Below, in pieces: positions 22,264 through 33,218 of a stretch of 64,000 bases of DNA (its first letter is position 1; every line of letters starts with the position of its first letter). The stretch lies in contig CM051034.1 in NCBI GenBank assembly GCA_027627225.1, forward strand, positions 45,133,048-45,197,047. The letters are read 5' to 3'. The position numbers and the translations under genes were made by a program. The notes beneath the pieces were generated by a model, which had not been told where the DNA came from, did not search any database, and saw only the letters and a list, made by a program, of their open reading frames with translations. Source of the DNA: Congeria kusceri (Eukaryota; Mollusca; Bivalvia; Myida; Dreissenidae).

Positions 22264-25126
22264 CCATTAATGCTATCATGTAGTAGTCTTCACATCAGGA
22301 AATAAACCATGTTCACTCGTTCATGCCAATAGTTAAATATTGGAAGTGCATTGATGGATAAATGCAATAAAGGTATTTAATATATAATATGTTTAGTTAA
22401 ATCCAGAGATTTTCTTCATGGCATTTTCTTACGAGTTTGTTATCGGAATTAAATCTACTTTTAGTATATGTATATATCAATATATGTATATACCAATTGA
22501 AATAAAAGAATATGATTGATGAATACTAGGCTTTGACTTGGTGCTACCAAATATATACATTTATACAGAACACTATATCATAGATAATAGTTATATATTT
22601 TAAGGATTAACGTATGTAATACATAAATGTTTGCCACTTTAATACAGACGATCTCCAATTTAACACATGGGTTTGCTAGAAAAGCAAGTATACAAAGATC
22701 ACATTGGTGAGCTTATAAAGCATTAAATTTGCCTTATGTTATTCCGAGTCCGTTAATGTGTAGCCATAAGAAGAAGTTATCATAAAAATCATTCAGCACA
22801 AACGTGCATTAGAAAACGTATAAAATATTAACATTTATAGATATTCTTGCTATGTTTTTTTGGCAACACAATATGTAAGATGCGAGACTATAAATGATGA
22901 TTTATTGTTTTGTATTGTTTGATATAAAACATTTTCGCGACTTCACAAAATAAACAACTTGCCTGTGAGTCCGTTTTTATTGCATAAATCAAACGGCTTA
23001 CCTCCGTTATTTTTATTGAGCATATACTTGTTTTATTATTTTTATATTTACAAATAATATTACGGGTATAAATCAAATTATTGGTACGTGTAGAAGACAT
23101 AAGATTTCGATTCAGGTACATGTAATTAACAATGATGTAATTTGGAAACACACATCATTTTGCGATAAACTTATTCTTTCGACAATATTGCATAATAAAA
23201 TAATTACAATTTAAGTGTGTGTGTTGAAATTGTAGTTTGTTCATTACTTAAGTTTTCATATACTACCATACAGTCCACACACGTCAATATAAGTGTCAAT
23301 CGCATGGATTAACCACAAATTTGACCATTGTTCGAACGTGTATGGACCTCTTTATACTCGATGTTTTATATCACGTTCTATAATTGCATCCCTTTATTAT
23401 AGCAGTTATAATGCTGGATTACCAGAAATGTATTGTTGAACACAAACAATATAGTGTTATTTTAATGTGGTATATTCAATAAAAGTTAACTTAAAGTTTC
23501 TTTTAATAAGCAAGAAATATTTTCTTATCTTACTTTCTAACAAAGTAAAAGTTCATTGTAATTACTGTATATTACTATAGATTTGTATAGATAATCAAAT
23601 GTATTGGTGTATCATCGTTGACCTCAATATCCATGTATTTTTAAATCAATTAACATGCATACAACCCAGATTGTATAATTAAAAGTACCACAAGCAAACA
23701 CCTATGTTGCAAACAGTTCGTTTAAACAATTGGAAAACTGTATGATACATGCACTTATGTAGACCTTTGAAGTTCGCAAAATGATATCTGAACTAAAGCA
23801 AGTATTTTAATTCTGCATATCAATAATATCTTATTAAACATGATTTATGTATTTTAACTAGCAGAATTGTCATGATGATAAGTTTGTATTTGCAAACGTG
23901 CAGCCTTAACAATGTCTTTGATGCAACAGTTTTACTCATAGTAATATTTATATTAGCAAATGTTAAGTTGTATTGATAATTAACAGTAGCTGTAGAAGTA
24001 CGAAATAACTTTCCGCGACATATTCATGTTCCTGTAATGCACAATAATATATATTAAATATAGAACCAACTATTGTTTTGAGATAAACGTATTTATTAAA
24101 AATACTGCCTATCTAAACACAACTGTTGTGTGTTGTATTTTGTTCATTACTAAAGTAATCAGGGACACAATGGCATAAACGGCGTTGATATTTTTTCCTG
24201 TCAGATTTGTAATGTAAGTAATGAAATGTTTATGAATTAACCGCCTGTGTGCTGTTTGAAACAAGTAATGTTATGATGTATAGACTAATGATGTATAGAA
24301 GTTACCGCCGTTTGTGTCTAATATATCAAATGAGGCATATAATAATATAAAGGTGGTTTTTCCAAGGTTTTTTTATGTGATTTTATTCACATGAAATGTC
24401 AGTAATGTTATGAATTTGTTATTGAAATCAAATCTACATAAAACATATGTGCAAATTTATTAGTACAATATTAAAGGAATATTATGATGATATTGGCGTT
24501 ATATTATAATGGCCACACAATAATATACAATATTATACTTAATGTTTGACGGTATTCGATGAATATACATTTAAATAATTAAGGATAAATGATGAACGTT
24601 ATTATTTTAACTTGATTCCTACACAAATATATCGATCTTGATTCCTACACAAATATATCGATCTATACGGAACTCTACACCAAAGACTTATATTTATTTA
24701 TTTTACTGAAACATGGCGCGTGTATCTATGTATTGGTACGTGTATGAGTACTTAATTACTTACCTTATGCGGCATGGGAACTGGCTAATATTGTTTACAG
24801 AGTAACTTATTTGTAAAAAAGTATTGTATATGTACATATTAATATTGCGTGTTGCATTTTGTTCATAACTATATATTTACGGTATCAATTAAATAAACCA
24901 AACGTTTTCATTTCAGAAATGAAATGTTCATTAACTTACCACATGTGGCTATTGAAAATAACAAGATACTGCCAATCGTGTGTAATATATCAGGTAAAGC
25001 TTACACAGACGGTGCTTGCCGAGGCTTTCTCTGATTTATTTCAAGTTATATTTTTAACATACTTGTGTTTTCTTATACAGAATTATAAGTTAGTAATAAA
25101 TACATGTTAACAGTGTGTTAAATTAC
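22264..25126 (+). repeat. Diverged, rearranged copy of the complex repeat
   Basis: 22264-22390 matches 43918-44045. 22390-23250 matches 16000-16850 and the unit start. 23260-23560 matches 34690-35030. 23590-23750 matches 35590-35750. 24110-24440 matches 16830-17100, and 24660-24790 matches 33870-33990. The order is partly permuted, as expected if more than one unit boundary was lost or several deletions occurred. No gene was found; the 83-codon frame at 24859-25110 shows no known motif. Confidence 0.65.
24611..24662 (+). repeat. 26-bp perfect tandem duplication
   Basis: The 26-bp unit starting cttgattcctacacaaatat occurs twice without change (24611-24636 and 24637-24662). Array units contain the related single block near 44260-44290, so this is a local duplication. 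Confidence 0.9.
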
Positions 25127-25139
25127 TGCTTCTTACATG

Positions 25140-25817
25140 GAATTATCCATGGATGAAGCACTACAACCCGTTACAAAAACTGACACTGACATTATACCCT
25201 TTGTTTGCACTTACGATCCATCTATACCGAATATAGGAAAGACAATCAACCAATACTGGGGACTTTTGAAAAATTCTTCAAAACAGAGTGTTCGAGACAT
25301 TTATAATTGTAAACCTGTTATAGCTTACAAACGCCCAGGTAATTTACAAGACTTATTAGTGCATTCTAAATTGAACTATTCTGCTGGTACCAATTGTCAA
25401 GTTTCAAAATGTTGTAGACCCCGTTGTTCCCACTGTTGTTATATCACTGAATCTGATGAACTCTCTATCATTACTTTGTGCAAAGAGTATCAAGTTAAAC
25501 ATAATTTATCGTGTTCATCTACAGATGTCATTTACCTTATAACATGTAAAAAATGTAAATCACAGTATGTTGGACAAACTCATAAAAAATGTAGTGTTAG
25601 AATGAATAGCCATAAGTTTGATATCAAGCATTATCCAGACACAGTTACTTCTGTATCGGAACATTTAAATTCTAATGGCCACTCTATTGATGACTTTTTA
25701 TTTATGCCGATTGAAAAAGTTATTAACAATTGGCAGCGACTTTTAAAAGAAACTGAATGGATGTATAAACTTAGTACCATCATGCCTAATGGTATGAACA
25801 CAAAATTACTTTACTAA
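25140..25817 (+). CDS. Penelope-like GIY-YIG endonuclease, partial
   Basis: The frame is open for about 226 codons and ends at TAA 25815-25817. The ATG at 25137 lies in the target-site duplication, so it is not the real start. Domain order: a linker (residues about 20-80) with the PFVCTYDPSIP and AYKRPGNLQDLLVHS blocks typical of the RT-to-nuclease joint; a cysteine-rich finger (about 89-102, CQVSKCCRPRCSHC); then the GIY-YIG nuclease from about 129. The nuclease shows VIYLITCKKC, QYVGQT, an R-x4-H (VRMNSHK), VSEHLNSNGHS, the acidic residue in KETEW and PNGMN near the end. All usual active-site positions (two Tyr, Gly, Arg, Glu, Asn) appear present. In the parent element it would nick target DNA; here it is an orphan fragment without an RT. 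Confidence 0.85.
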   Translation, partial: ELSMDEALQPVTKTDTDIIPFVCTYDPSIPNIGKTINQYWGLLKNSSKQSVRDIYNCKPVIAYKRPGNLQDLLVHSKLNYSAGTNCQVSKCCRPRCSHCCYITESDELSIITLCKEYQVKHNLSCSSTDVIYLITCKKCKSQYVGQTHKKCSVRMNSHKFDIKHYPDTVTSVSEHLNSNGHSIDDFLFMPIEKVINNWQRLLKETEWMYKLSTIMPNGMNTKLLY

Positions 25818-25969
25818 TAGTTGTATTGTCTCAGGTTTACGTATGACATATATATAGTTCATACTTGTATTTATTAACACGTTGCTCTATTTGCATTTTA
25901 CATGTATGGTGTATATTTTGTGAATCCTATATATTGTAATAAGTAAGCCAAATTATGTTTCATGTATTC

Positions 25970-25985
25970 TGACGTCATGACGTCA
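25970..25985. promoter_or_regulatory. Two adjacent CRE octamers in the PLE 3' region
   Basis: TGACGTCA occurs back to back at 25970-25977 and 25978-25985. It lies 28 bp before the ctgaagaag hairpin motif. Sequence shows the octamers directly; a role as an internal promoter of the retroelement is inference. Confidence 0.4.
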
Positions 25986-26013
25986 TTATAACGTCTTTGT
26001 CATAACATGTTAC

Positions 26014-26038
26014 CTGAAGAAGGCTTTTTAGCCGAAAC
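26014..26038 (+). ncRNA. Hammerhead-ribozyme-like core in the PLE
   Basis: CTGAAGA (26014-26020) is followed by a GGCT/AGCC stem with a TTTT loop (26022-26033) and GAAAC (26034-26038). This resembles the hammerhead core CUGANGA, stem II, GAAA, and hammerhead motifs are known in Penelope-like elements. One extra A separates CTGAAGA from the stem, and I could not confirm stems I and III or a cleavage site. It may be a decayed or non-self-cleaving relative. Confidence 0.35.
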
Positions 26039-26108
26039 GTTGTGATTAAATAAATTAGCTATGTTTGAAGTTTGACTTCTTCATAAAATATATATTGCTT
26101 CTTACATG

Positions 26109-27600
26109 TACATTTATATTATGAAAATAGCGTGTGTCTACAAATGTCATTAATATAACAATAAACTTCAATAAAATGCGACGGCATTGCCTGAGCAAAA
26201 AAAGTAAAACAAAATATCGCTTCAAGAATTACTTATTGTCCTCTCGTACAAATTAATGACATAATTAATGTGCATTCGCAAAAAGGATCGGAAATACCAA
26301 GTCACCCCTATATGTATTGTATTTTCCATTACTAAATTATTAGGAGAACTAATGGTTCAGACAAATTTCGTCGCTAGCGTTGATCAGATCAGTATTTATA
26401 GCATTTTCAATCGCTCATGCAAATATAGAGTGTAATGTATTATTATTATTTTTGCTTCCTTTAAAGCCTCGACGTCACATACTGGGAAAATGACAAAATG
26501 TATAAAACGTTTCCAATCTAGTAAAATGATATATTACAGATAAATCTAAATGAAATAACATTGTTGAAACATTATCAAACGTTCGCAACACACTCATTAC
26601 AACGCATTTTGCAACACAATGCCAGAAGCTTTTACCATCGAGTTCTTTTTAGGCGTTAAGTTGTTTAAAAAATGTATGTCCGAAACAACACGTTGCGCAA
26701 AGAGCTTTTAAAGTACGAATGACTTTGACATTTGATAAATGTGTTTCAAAAATATTCATTATGCTAGATTATTTCATTATATCTATGAAAGAGAACAGTA
26801 CACAGACAGTTTATGCTATACTCTAACATATAGTCGTTTAACCCAAACTAATGCATCGGAAAATAAATCAACTACAATCATGCAAAAGGTAGAAAATATA
26901 AATTTTTAAATATATACATATTTACGGTTGCTTAGTGTGTTATTGTTAAAATCTTTTTTTACACATATATAAAGTGATATAAATGATATAAGTAAATGAG
27001 GTTTCGGAGGAAAATCGAGAACAGCTTAATATAACCACATCTGAAATAACATAACTTATCAATATAAACTTTATAGGTATATCATCGTTGACTTTCAAAA
27101 TTAGCAATTTAGACTTTGCCTACGACTGACAGAGTTGTCACTGTCAATACACAGTGTTTTTTATGAAATATAAGGACATAAAACATGAAACTTAGCGTCA
27201 GGTGAATAATAAAGATGACTCGTCTACACCATAGACTAATATTAATTTATTTTACCTGTTGACATTAAGGTTATTAGTTTGTTATTGAAATCAAAGCTAC
27301 ATAAAATATATGTGCAAATTGATTAATAAGATATAAATGAACGTTAGGATGATATTGCCGTAATAGCACCGGAATTTGGTATATCCAATAAAAGTTCAAA
27401 GAATTATTCATTTTTCACGTTCGTACTTTTTGCGATTATCACAAATAATTGTTCTTTCGGCGAATCGAAAACAAGGTTTAGAATGTACATGTATTTACAG
27501 AGTTACATACTGGTTAGATATTTTTCATTTAAAGTTTATTTTAAAAAGCAAGAAATATTCTCAGATTTTACTTGCTAAATAAGTAAAATTTCATTTTACA
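26109..27600 (+). repeat. Scattered, diverged complex-repeat pieces
   Basis: 27040-27200, 27250-27340 and 27370-27600 match 24400-24480, 23460-23560 and 35000-35110 in part (atatcatcgttgac, caataaaagtt and gttattgaaatcaaa landmarks). The rest (about 26110-27040) is AT-rich with no recognised gene. Confidence 0.5.
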
Positions 27601-28571
27601 TAATTTATATTTTTGATAAATAATAAACGTTATTGGTATATCATTGTTGACTTTAAAATTTTGCAATTGAGGCTATCCCTACGAATGACAGAGTTCTCAT
27701 TGTCACAACACGGTGTTCTAATAAAATCTTAGGACATTAAACTCAAAACTTGAATATTCAAGACTTTATTAGTTCACATTGCACGTAGTGTCAGGTGAAC
27801 AATAAAGATCAATGGAGACTCTCCGTCGTCCGTCGTCGACACTCTACAGGTGACATTTTTCAACAAATGAGCAAGAAACTTTGTCAGAATGTCGTCCTGT
27901 TTTTATGTACAGTGATTCATGAAATTGTGTCATATTGGGTAATAAACTACGTCACTCTATCAAATATTATTTTGCATGCAATATCCCATGTATGTTTTGC
28001 ATGTATCACTAGATCAAATTAAGGGCATATATAATTTACCACATAGGATACACATGTATCTGTGGATCACTTTAAGGGTAAGGCCGGTTGAAAAACTAGG
28101 TCACTTTGTCAGATAACGTAAAAATAATATTATGCACTCTAGGAGCCATATTTTTGTTCAGATCAGGTTGAACAATGATCAGAATGTTGTCCTTCACAAA
28201 ATATTGTTTATAATCAAATAGGGGTCATGTACGGTCAAAAACTACGTCACGGGGTCAACTTAAGCAAATATCATTGTTAACACTCTAGGAATCAAATCAT
28301 CAGATTTGGTTGGAACTTGGTTACATTGTTGTCCATTATGACATTTAGGGAGGGTCCGACAAACTTTCTGTCATATGAGGTCTTATCAAGGTCACTAGGT
28401 AAACTAATGGTAAGTCTATGTTATGGTAGAATATTGGTAAGTTATAAAGACCAGGTTGAATGACATTGACGCCTATCGACCGACCGTTTAAGTTGTTGTC
28501 TATACTTGTGTGCATCATCACATCAAGTAACACAATAACGTGAGCGTTATAGGGCCATCATGGCCCTCTAG
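27600..28571 (+). repeat. Dispersed repeat with hairpin and CTAG end
   Basis: 27620-28000 matches 40230-40530 in the array unit (caggtgacatttttca and gtgattcatgaaa landmarks), so each unit contains a piece of the same family. The stretch then continues with the gtcaaaaactacgtcacggg type of motif. It ends in the near-palindrome agggccatcatggccct (28551-28567), directly followed by CTAG and T (28568-28572). From memory, similar ends are common in bivalve DNA. A Helitron 3' end (hairpin, then CTRR before T) is possible, but the hairpin lies closer to CTAG than is usual. Confidence 0.55.
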
Positions 28572-28604
28572 TTTTTAAATAACGCATACATGTTTAAGTT
28601 GTAA

Positions 28605-28995
28605 TCAACATGTGTAATAATTTGTGAAGTAAAACACGGGTCATTGTGCCTGCAGCTATACAATTGACTTCAGATAGATAATTATTGGCATAAACGTTTA
28701 ATATTTAATACAAGTATTGCACAAATATAATACCTTGCCCCTGGAAACGAATAATGTTATATTTCAACAGCTGAAATTACATATATGTCATTTTAAAATT
28801 GTATAAATTGATTTATCATTTAAATTAAGGAACATTGTTTTAATTCACAAATGTATAATAGCAATATTTGTTCATAAAATATTTAAAGGATGATAATTAA
28901 ATAATAATTTAATAATTAATATCATTTTTAGCGTTTTACTTACTGACACTTTCATACTGTTACAGACCGTTATGAATAAGACCCAATCTAGAGAT
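28605..28995 (+). repeat. Dispersed repeat, copy 2 of about 400 bp
   Basis: This is the partner of 18790-19215. It lies between the hairpin-ended repeat and the tandem array. The copies diverge by scattered substitutions and small indels, including AT-rich length changes near 28890. Confidence 0.75.
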
Positions 28996-29341
28996 CCATT
29001 AACACTTTGACCAAGCCGACAATCGCCTAACAATCAAACTGTTATCGTTAATCTATATTGGAATGTGCAATACAATATTATAGATAAACACAAAACTGAA
29101 ATCTGAAAACGGAAAACATTGATAAAGTGACATAAACATAATGTCAAATGTAGGGACATTCGCCGGTTGTTTAGATCATGTTCGTTAATGAATTGTATTA
29201 TAAGACCTATAAATAAGCACTATTTCATTGGTCTATGAAATGCTCGATGAACATAAAAAATCAATATTCATGGCATTCCGATTGTCCAACATTATGTCTA
29301 TTATCACTGTTCAATAGAACCAAGTAACGCATTAATCAGTT
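28996..29341. other. Spacer before the tandem array
   Basis: No match to other parts of the window and no gene is evident. The array begins abruptly at 29342. Confidence 0.4.
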
Positions 29342-30905
29342 TATCCTATTACTACAGCCGAATCGATCGGATAACGACCCATCGTAAACGGCCACCGGAA
29401 AAACTTTGCGAAACCGAAATTTCGCAAACTTAAGTGCCCTTTTTCATTGAGATATTACTATTTTACATAAATCATTCGTTAAAACGTTTAATTGTGATCA
29501 ACAATTGATGATTTTTACATTTTAACATTTATATTTATTCCTGCTATGGTTTGTATGACAACACAATATTAAAGATGCGATACTATGAATAATGATTTAC
29601 TAATTAGTATTGTTTAATAAAAAACATGTTCGCGACTTCACAAAAGAAACTACTTATCTGCGACTCCGTTTATATTGCATAAATCAAACGGCGTACCTCC
29701 GTTATTTGTATTGAGCATATAATTGTTTGATTATCTGTATATTAACAAATACTATTTCGGGTATAAATCAAAATTAATGGTACGTGTAGGAGTGCATTAT
29801 AACTTACCTCGTCAGAAGATTCCGATTCAGGTGCCAGTAATAAACAATGATTCAATTTGGAAACACACATCATTTTGAGATACACTTATTCTTTAGACAA
29901 TATTGCAGTATTATATAATTACAATTTAACTCTGTTTTTTTGAATATGTAGATCGTTCATTACTTAAGTATTAATATACTACCATCCAGTCTACTTACGT
30001 CAATAGAAGTGTCAAATGCATATATTTACTTTATTTTTGACCATAGTTCGAACTTGTATGGGCCTCTTTATTCATGAATTCATGAAACTGTGTCATGTTT
30101 AGTAAAATACTAGGTCAGTGGGTAAAATTTTATAATAATCGTTTTACAATCTATGTCCCACATTTATCATCAGACAAGATTTAATGTATGAATTCTAGAC
30201 TCTGGCTGAATGTGTCACCTGCGGTACAAAACTAGGTAACTAGCTGAATTACATGTAACATAATTGCATGTTTGTCTACTTTTTAAGTGACGTTTACGAT
30301 CTAGCATCTTCTTTTTTTTCTTGGATAATGTTGAAAAACTAGGTAACTAGATAAAAATAAGGACATATATTATTTACCCCTAGGATCCAAACGTATCAGT
30401 GGATCAGCTTTACATTTTGCCCAAATGTCGTCCTATATGGGCTTTAAGATGTCGTTAAATATCAATATATGACATGTTTTACCTTACATATATTTGTATT
30501 TTATGAATAAATATGTTTGATTTTTTTATGTAAACATGTTAATAGTATTTTTGTTATATATTGATTATCTCATCTAAATTGGCTATCAGACTACCATCAA
30601 TATCCATGTACTTTTAAAGCAATTTACATGCATACAACCCAGTGACAAAAATAGTTTTAGATTGTATAATTTAAAGTACCAAAAGCAAACATCTATGTAG
30701 CAAACAGTTCGTTTAAACCATTGGGAAACTGTATGATACAATTATAGTTTCCGTTGACAGTTACAAGATTTAAACAATTATTTGAAATATCTTAATCATA
30801 ATCCTGACTGTCTCATAAAAATCACGTGCCGCAACATTGACGTCTCGAAACGAGGCAGGCCGCAATTCGAATAAAAATCTCATGGGCTGCACTTTTATAT
30901 ATTAA

Positions 30906-31060
30906 TAAAATGTTGTTCTTTTGCTAACCCACCCGAACATAGTTTATAAAAAGGGAATACGTTACATTGACGTGACGACGGAACGATGATTGACAGGTGG
31001 ATTAGCCAATCTGATCGCGACACTGAGAAGCACCGCTTCCACCTGCCATACTGACCAACT
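30906..31060 (+). promoter_or_regulatory. TATA/CCAAT-like block in the repeat unit
   Basis: The block carries tttataaaaaggg (TATA-like), tgacgtgacgacgg and ttagCCAATctgatcgcg in fixed order; the same order is kept in all units and in the old copy at 13835-14000. In unit 2 the TATA-like word is at 41359-41366 and CCAAT at 41420-41424, with a CACGTG (41230-41235) and a TGACGTCA (41245-41252) upstream. In unit 0 the TGACGTCA is mutated. Promoter activity is inferred from motifs only, and CCAAT lies downstream of the TATA word, which is unusual. Confidence 0.3.
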
Positions 31061-32469
31061 TGTATTACATTCCAATAAGTGTAATGTTTGTATAGTAATG
31101 TTTTGGTAGCGTGTAGCCCTTCGAAGAAATAACGGTGAAAGTCCGTTGTTGTACGAACTTCCTGATTCTAAAAATAGCATGTGCATACGCTTAATACTGA
31201 CGTAGACATAGTTTACACAGTCACAGAATTCAAACGCCCGTGTGGTGTAGGCAAAATGTAAGATGAATAAACTCGTAGAAATTTGTTAAACTGTTAAACT
31301 ATTGAAAATGTACGGTAAAAGGGTATTCATTACTTGTACGTTAAAAAAGATTTCTATATTTGTCATAGACGGATTTATCGCCAAAATATGATTACATTGG
31401 ATTAAAAGTTTGCATTTTCCGGAACTGCTCTCTCTAATCAACTTCAACGTCAAAACTGACCAAATAGATTCGAATCTTGGCCGGACGTTCGTTTATGAGG
31501 CGATCGGTCACAAAACGACTAACCAAGAATTACAAAAATGGCAGTAATGTACGAACACGTTCAAAATCTAGCCGCGGACAAACGTTCACATTTGGGCCAT
31601 CAAAACAAAATGGCGCCCGGAGAAAATTTAAAGAACGCCGAACACCTCTTGAATAACAAAATACGTTGGTTTGATTACTGGATATAAAGACTTATTAATG
31701 AACAATTGTAACTAAATATGTCAGTGTAAAATGTATTCATTTTGCAATAAAAGAACCGTCAAAGACAGCAATGAAAACAAATGGAGACTATGCTTAGCAA
31801 CTTTGAAAAAGTGATTTGTATCAACCTAATTATGTGTGGGGAATAAACAAAACAAAACAAATGATAAATAAATATTTAGGATGTTAAAATACGGTTTGGA
31901 CCAAGGGGACCAGCTCCAATTCCTTCTGAGTTGAGCTTTCACCCGCAGACATTGTCTGTTTTAACACATAAAACTGAAGAAACAAAGTATCAGTGCCAAG
32001 GTACTTTAATAATTTATATGTAACTGAAAACAATCAACATTCACTTGTAAAGTAAAAAACTATTGTTTTCCTTATTTACATTAGCAGACAGCTTCTTTAG
32101 GGCACGTTTCCTTAATGTTGATGTTGCTTTTATCAACATGTCGACAGTGCGACTATTTCAATATTTGACTGTTTGATACTGCAGCGTAGATCTTCCTGTG
32201 AATTTAACGATTTCCTCTGCGGTCATGCTACATTTTACAACGTACGAGGCTGACACAAAAGCTTGTGCCTTAATGGTGCTTGTTTTGCGATGAAAAGCTG
32301 TACTTAAAATGGTGTATTTCAGAGTCAACCGTATATCATACCGACTCGTGACGCATTGATTTTTTAACAAACATAAACAGGGTTGTCTCCAGTGAAATCG
32401 GTGGGCGCGGTTAACTCAGCTCTGTCGTAACGTGAAATTCGAGTCGGATTTGGAACACTCGTCGAAGTT

Positions 32470-32600
32470 TTTAATTTAAGGCATTTGTCTGTTGAGGTGT
32501 CTCGCATTTGTTGTTCAGGAGACGATCTCCTATTTCTCAGTTTCTCAACAGTTTGGCAAATATATATTTGATTGCATCCATTACATAATAATACATACAT
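32470..32600 (-). pseudogene. Penelope-like GIY-YIG fragment, subrepeat 1 (unit 0)
   Basis: The minus-strand reading gives YVLLCNGCNQIYICQTVEKL, then RNRRSSPEQQMRD. The C-x2-C pair, the YI-x-QT box (Gly replaced by Cys) and the K-L-R-N-R and EQQ-R-D blocks match the nuclease of Penelope-like retroelements. Downstream the reading decays. Equivalent copies start near 37494, 42896, 47895, 53293, 58702 and 63707 in the other units. It belongs to a different family from the element at 25.1-26.1 kb. Confidence 0.7.
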
Positions 32601-32950
32601 ATATTACATTTTTAACATAACCTGACATATTATTTTTATTTTTTAGAAATTTACCGTTAACATTAACATCTAATGTAGCTATTGTATCTGATATTATTTT
32701 GTTCATAACAGGGTCATTTGTCTTGTTAAGGCGTCTCGCATGTGTTGCTCATGAACCGATCTCGTATTTCTCAGTTTACCAACTGTTTGGCCATTATATA
32801 TTTTATTGCATCCATTACATAATAATACATATACATATATTACATTTTTAACATTAGCTAACATATTATTTTTATTTTTTTTATATTTACCGTTAACATT
32901 AACATCTGATTTTGCTATTGAATTTGATATTATTGTTTGTTTATAACAGG
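32482..32950 (+). repeat. 235-bp subrepeat, two copies plus a stub, in unit 0
   Basis: The word catttgtcttgtt marks starts at 32482 and 32715 here, with a third, short stub ending in ataacagg near 32946. The same pair is at 37494/37729, 42896/43122, 47895/48130, 53293/53528, 58702/58928 and 63707/63942. Both copies contain a minus-strand GIY-YIG fragment, so a piece of a Penelope-like element was tandemly duplicated before the whole unit was amplified. Confidence 0.8.
32735..32835 (-). pseudogene. Penelope-like GIY-YIG fragment, subrepeat 2 (unit 0)
   Basis: On the minus strand the second subrepeat reads VLLCNGCNKIYNGQTVGKLR and then a RSVHEQHMRD-like stretch. Here the Gly of the YIG box is kept but Ile has become Asn, the converse of subrepeat 1. 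The two copies have therefore decayed independently since duplication. Confidence 0.6.
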
Positions 32951-33218
32951 TTCCGTTTTTAAAATGTCTATGTTGTTTGTCAGCATGCCAAAACCTTCTT
33001 TATTCATCGGATTATGTGACGAAATAATCAGAATAATAATATTATATTATTTTGTTGATTCTGAAAGTAATTATTTTCGTGGGATGGAAAGGATATATAT
33101 ATTTACGGAAACTACAATATGCATCGTAATGGTATTGTTACGGTATTTTAATATTTTCAGAGCCATATGTATATATGTCTGTAAGCCAGGTTTATATCGG
33201 TTGCTTCGAGCAATGTAA
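32937..33218 (+). other. Conserved open frame in the unit, probably not coding
   Basis: A frame of 93-115 codons starting MFITGSVFKMSMLFVSMPK, or with MSMLF, is kept in units 0-5 (32937, 37947, 43371, 48348, 53746, 59177) and in part in the old copy at 15708-15941. It contains a hydrophobic stretch (IIGIIVLYYFV). Between the old copy and unit 1 I count about 15 amino-acid-changing and 5 silent changes over about 60 codons. That is near the neutral expectation and argues against selection for a protein. Confidence 0.5.

Larger units (their letters stand above)
25127..26108 (+). mobile_element. 5'-truncated Penelope-like element with TSD
   Basis: A perfect 13-bp direct repeat, tgcttcttacatg, lies at 25127-25139 and 26096-26108, giving an element body of 25140-26095 (956 bp). 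The body contains the C-terminal part of a Penelope-like polyprotein followed by about 280 bp of 3' sequence. That 3' sequence carries two adjacent TGACGTCA octamers and a ctgaagaaggc...gccgaaac hairpin motif. The reverse transcriptase is missing through 5' truncation, so the copy cannot move by itself. Confidence 0.85.

Noticed and set aside
21394..22270. Overlapping frames of 60-155 codons in the GC-rich element
   Set aside because: They are open on both strands in several frames, rich in R, N, W and repeated words, and follow the word structure of the element. No domain is seen.
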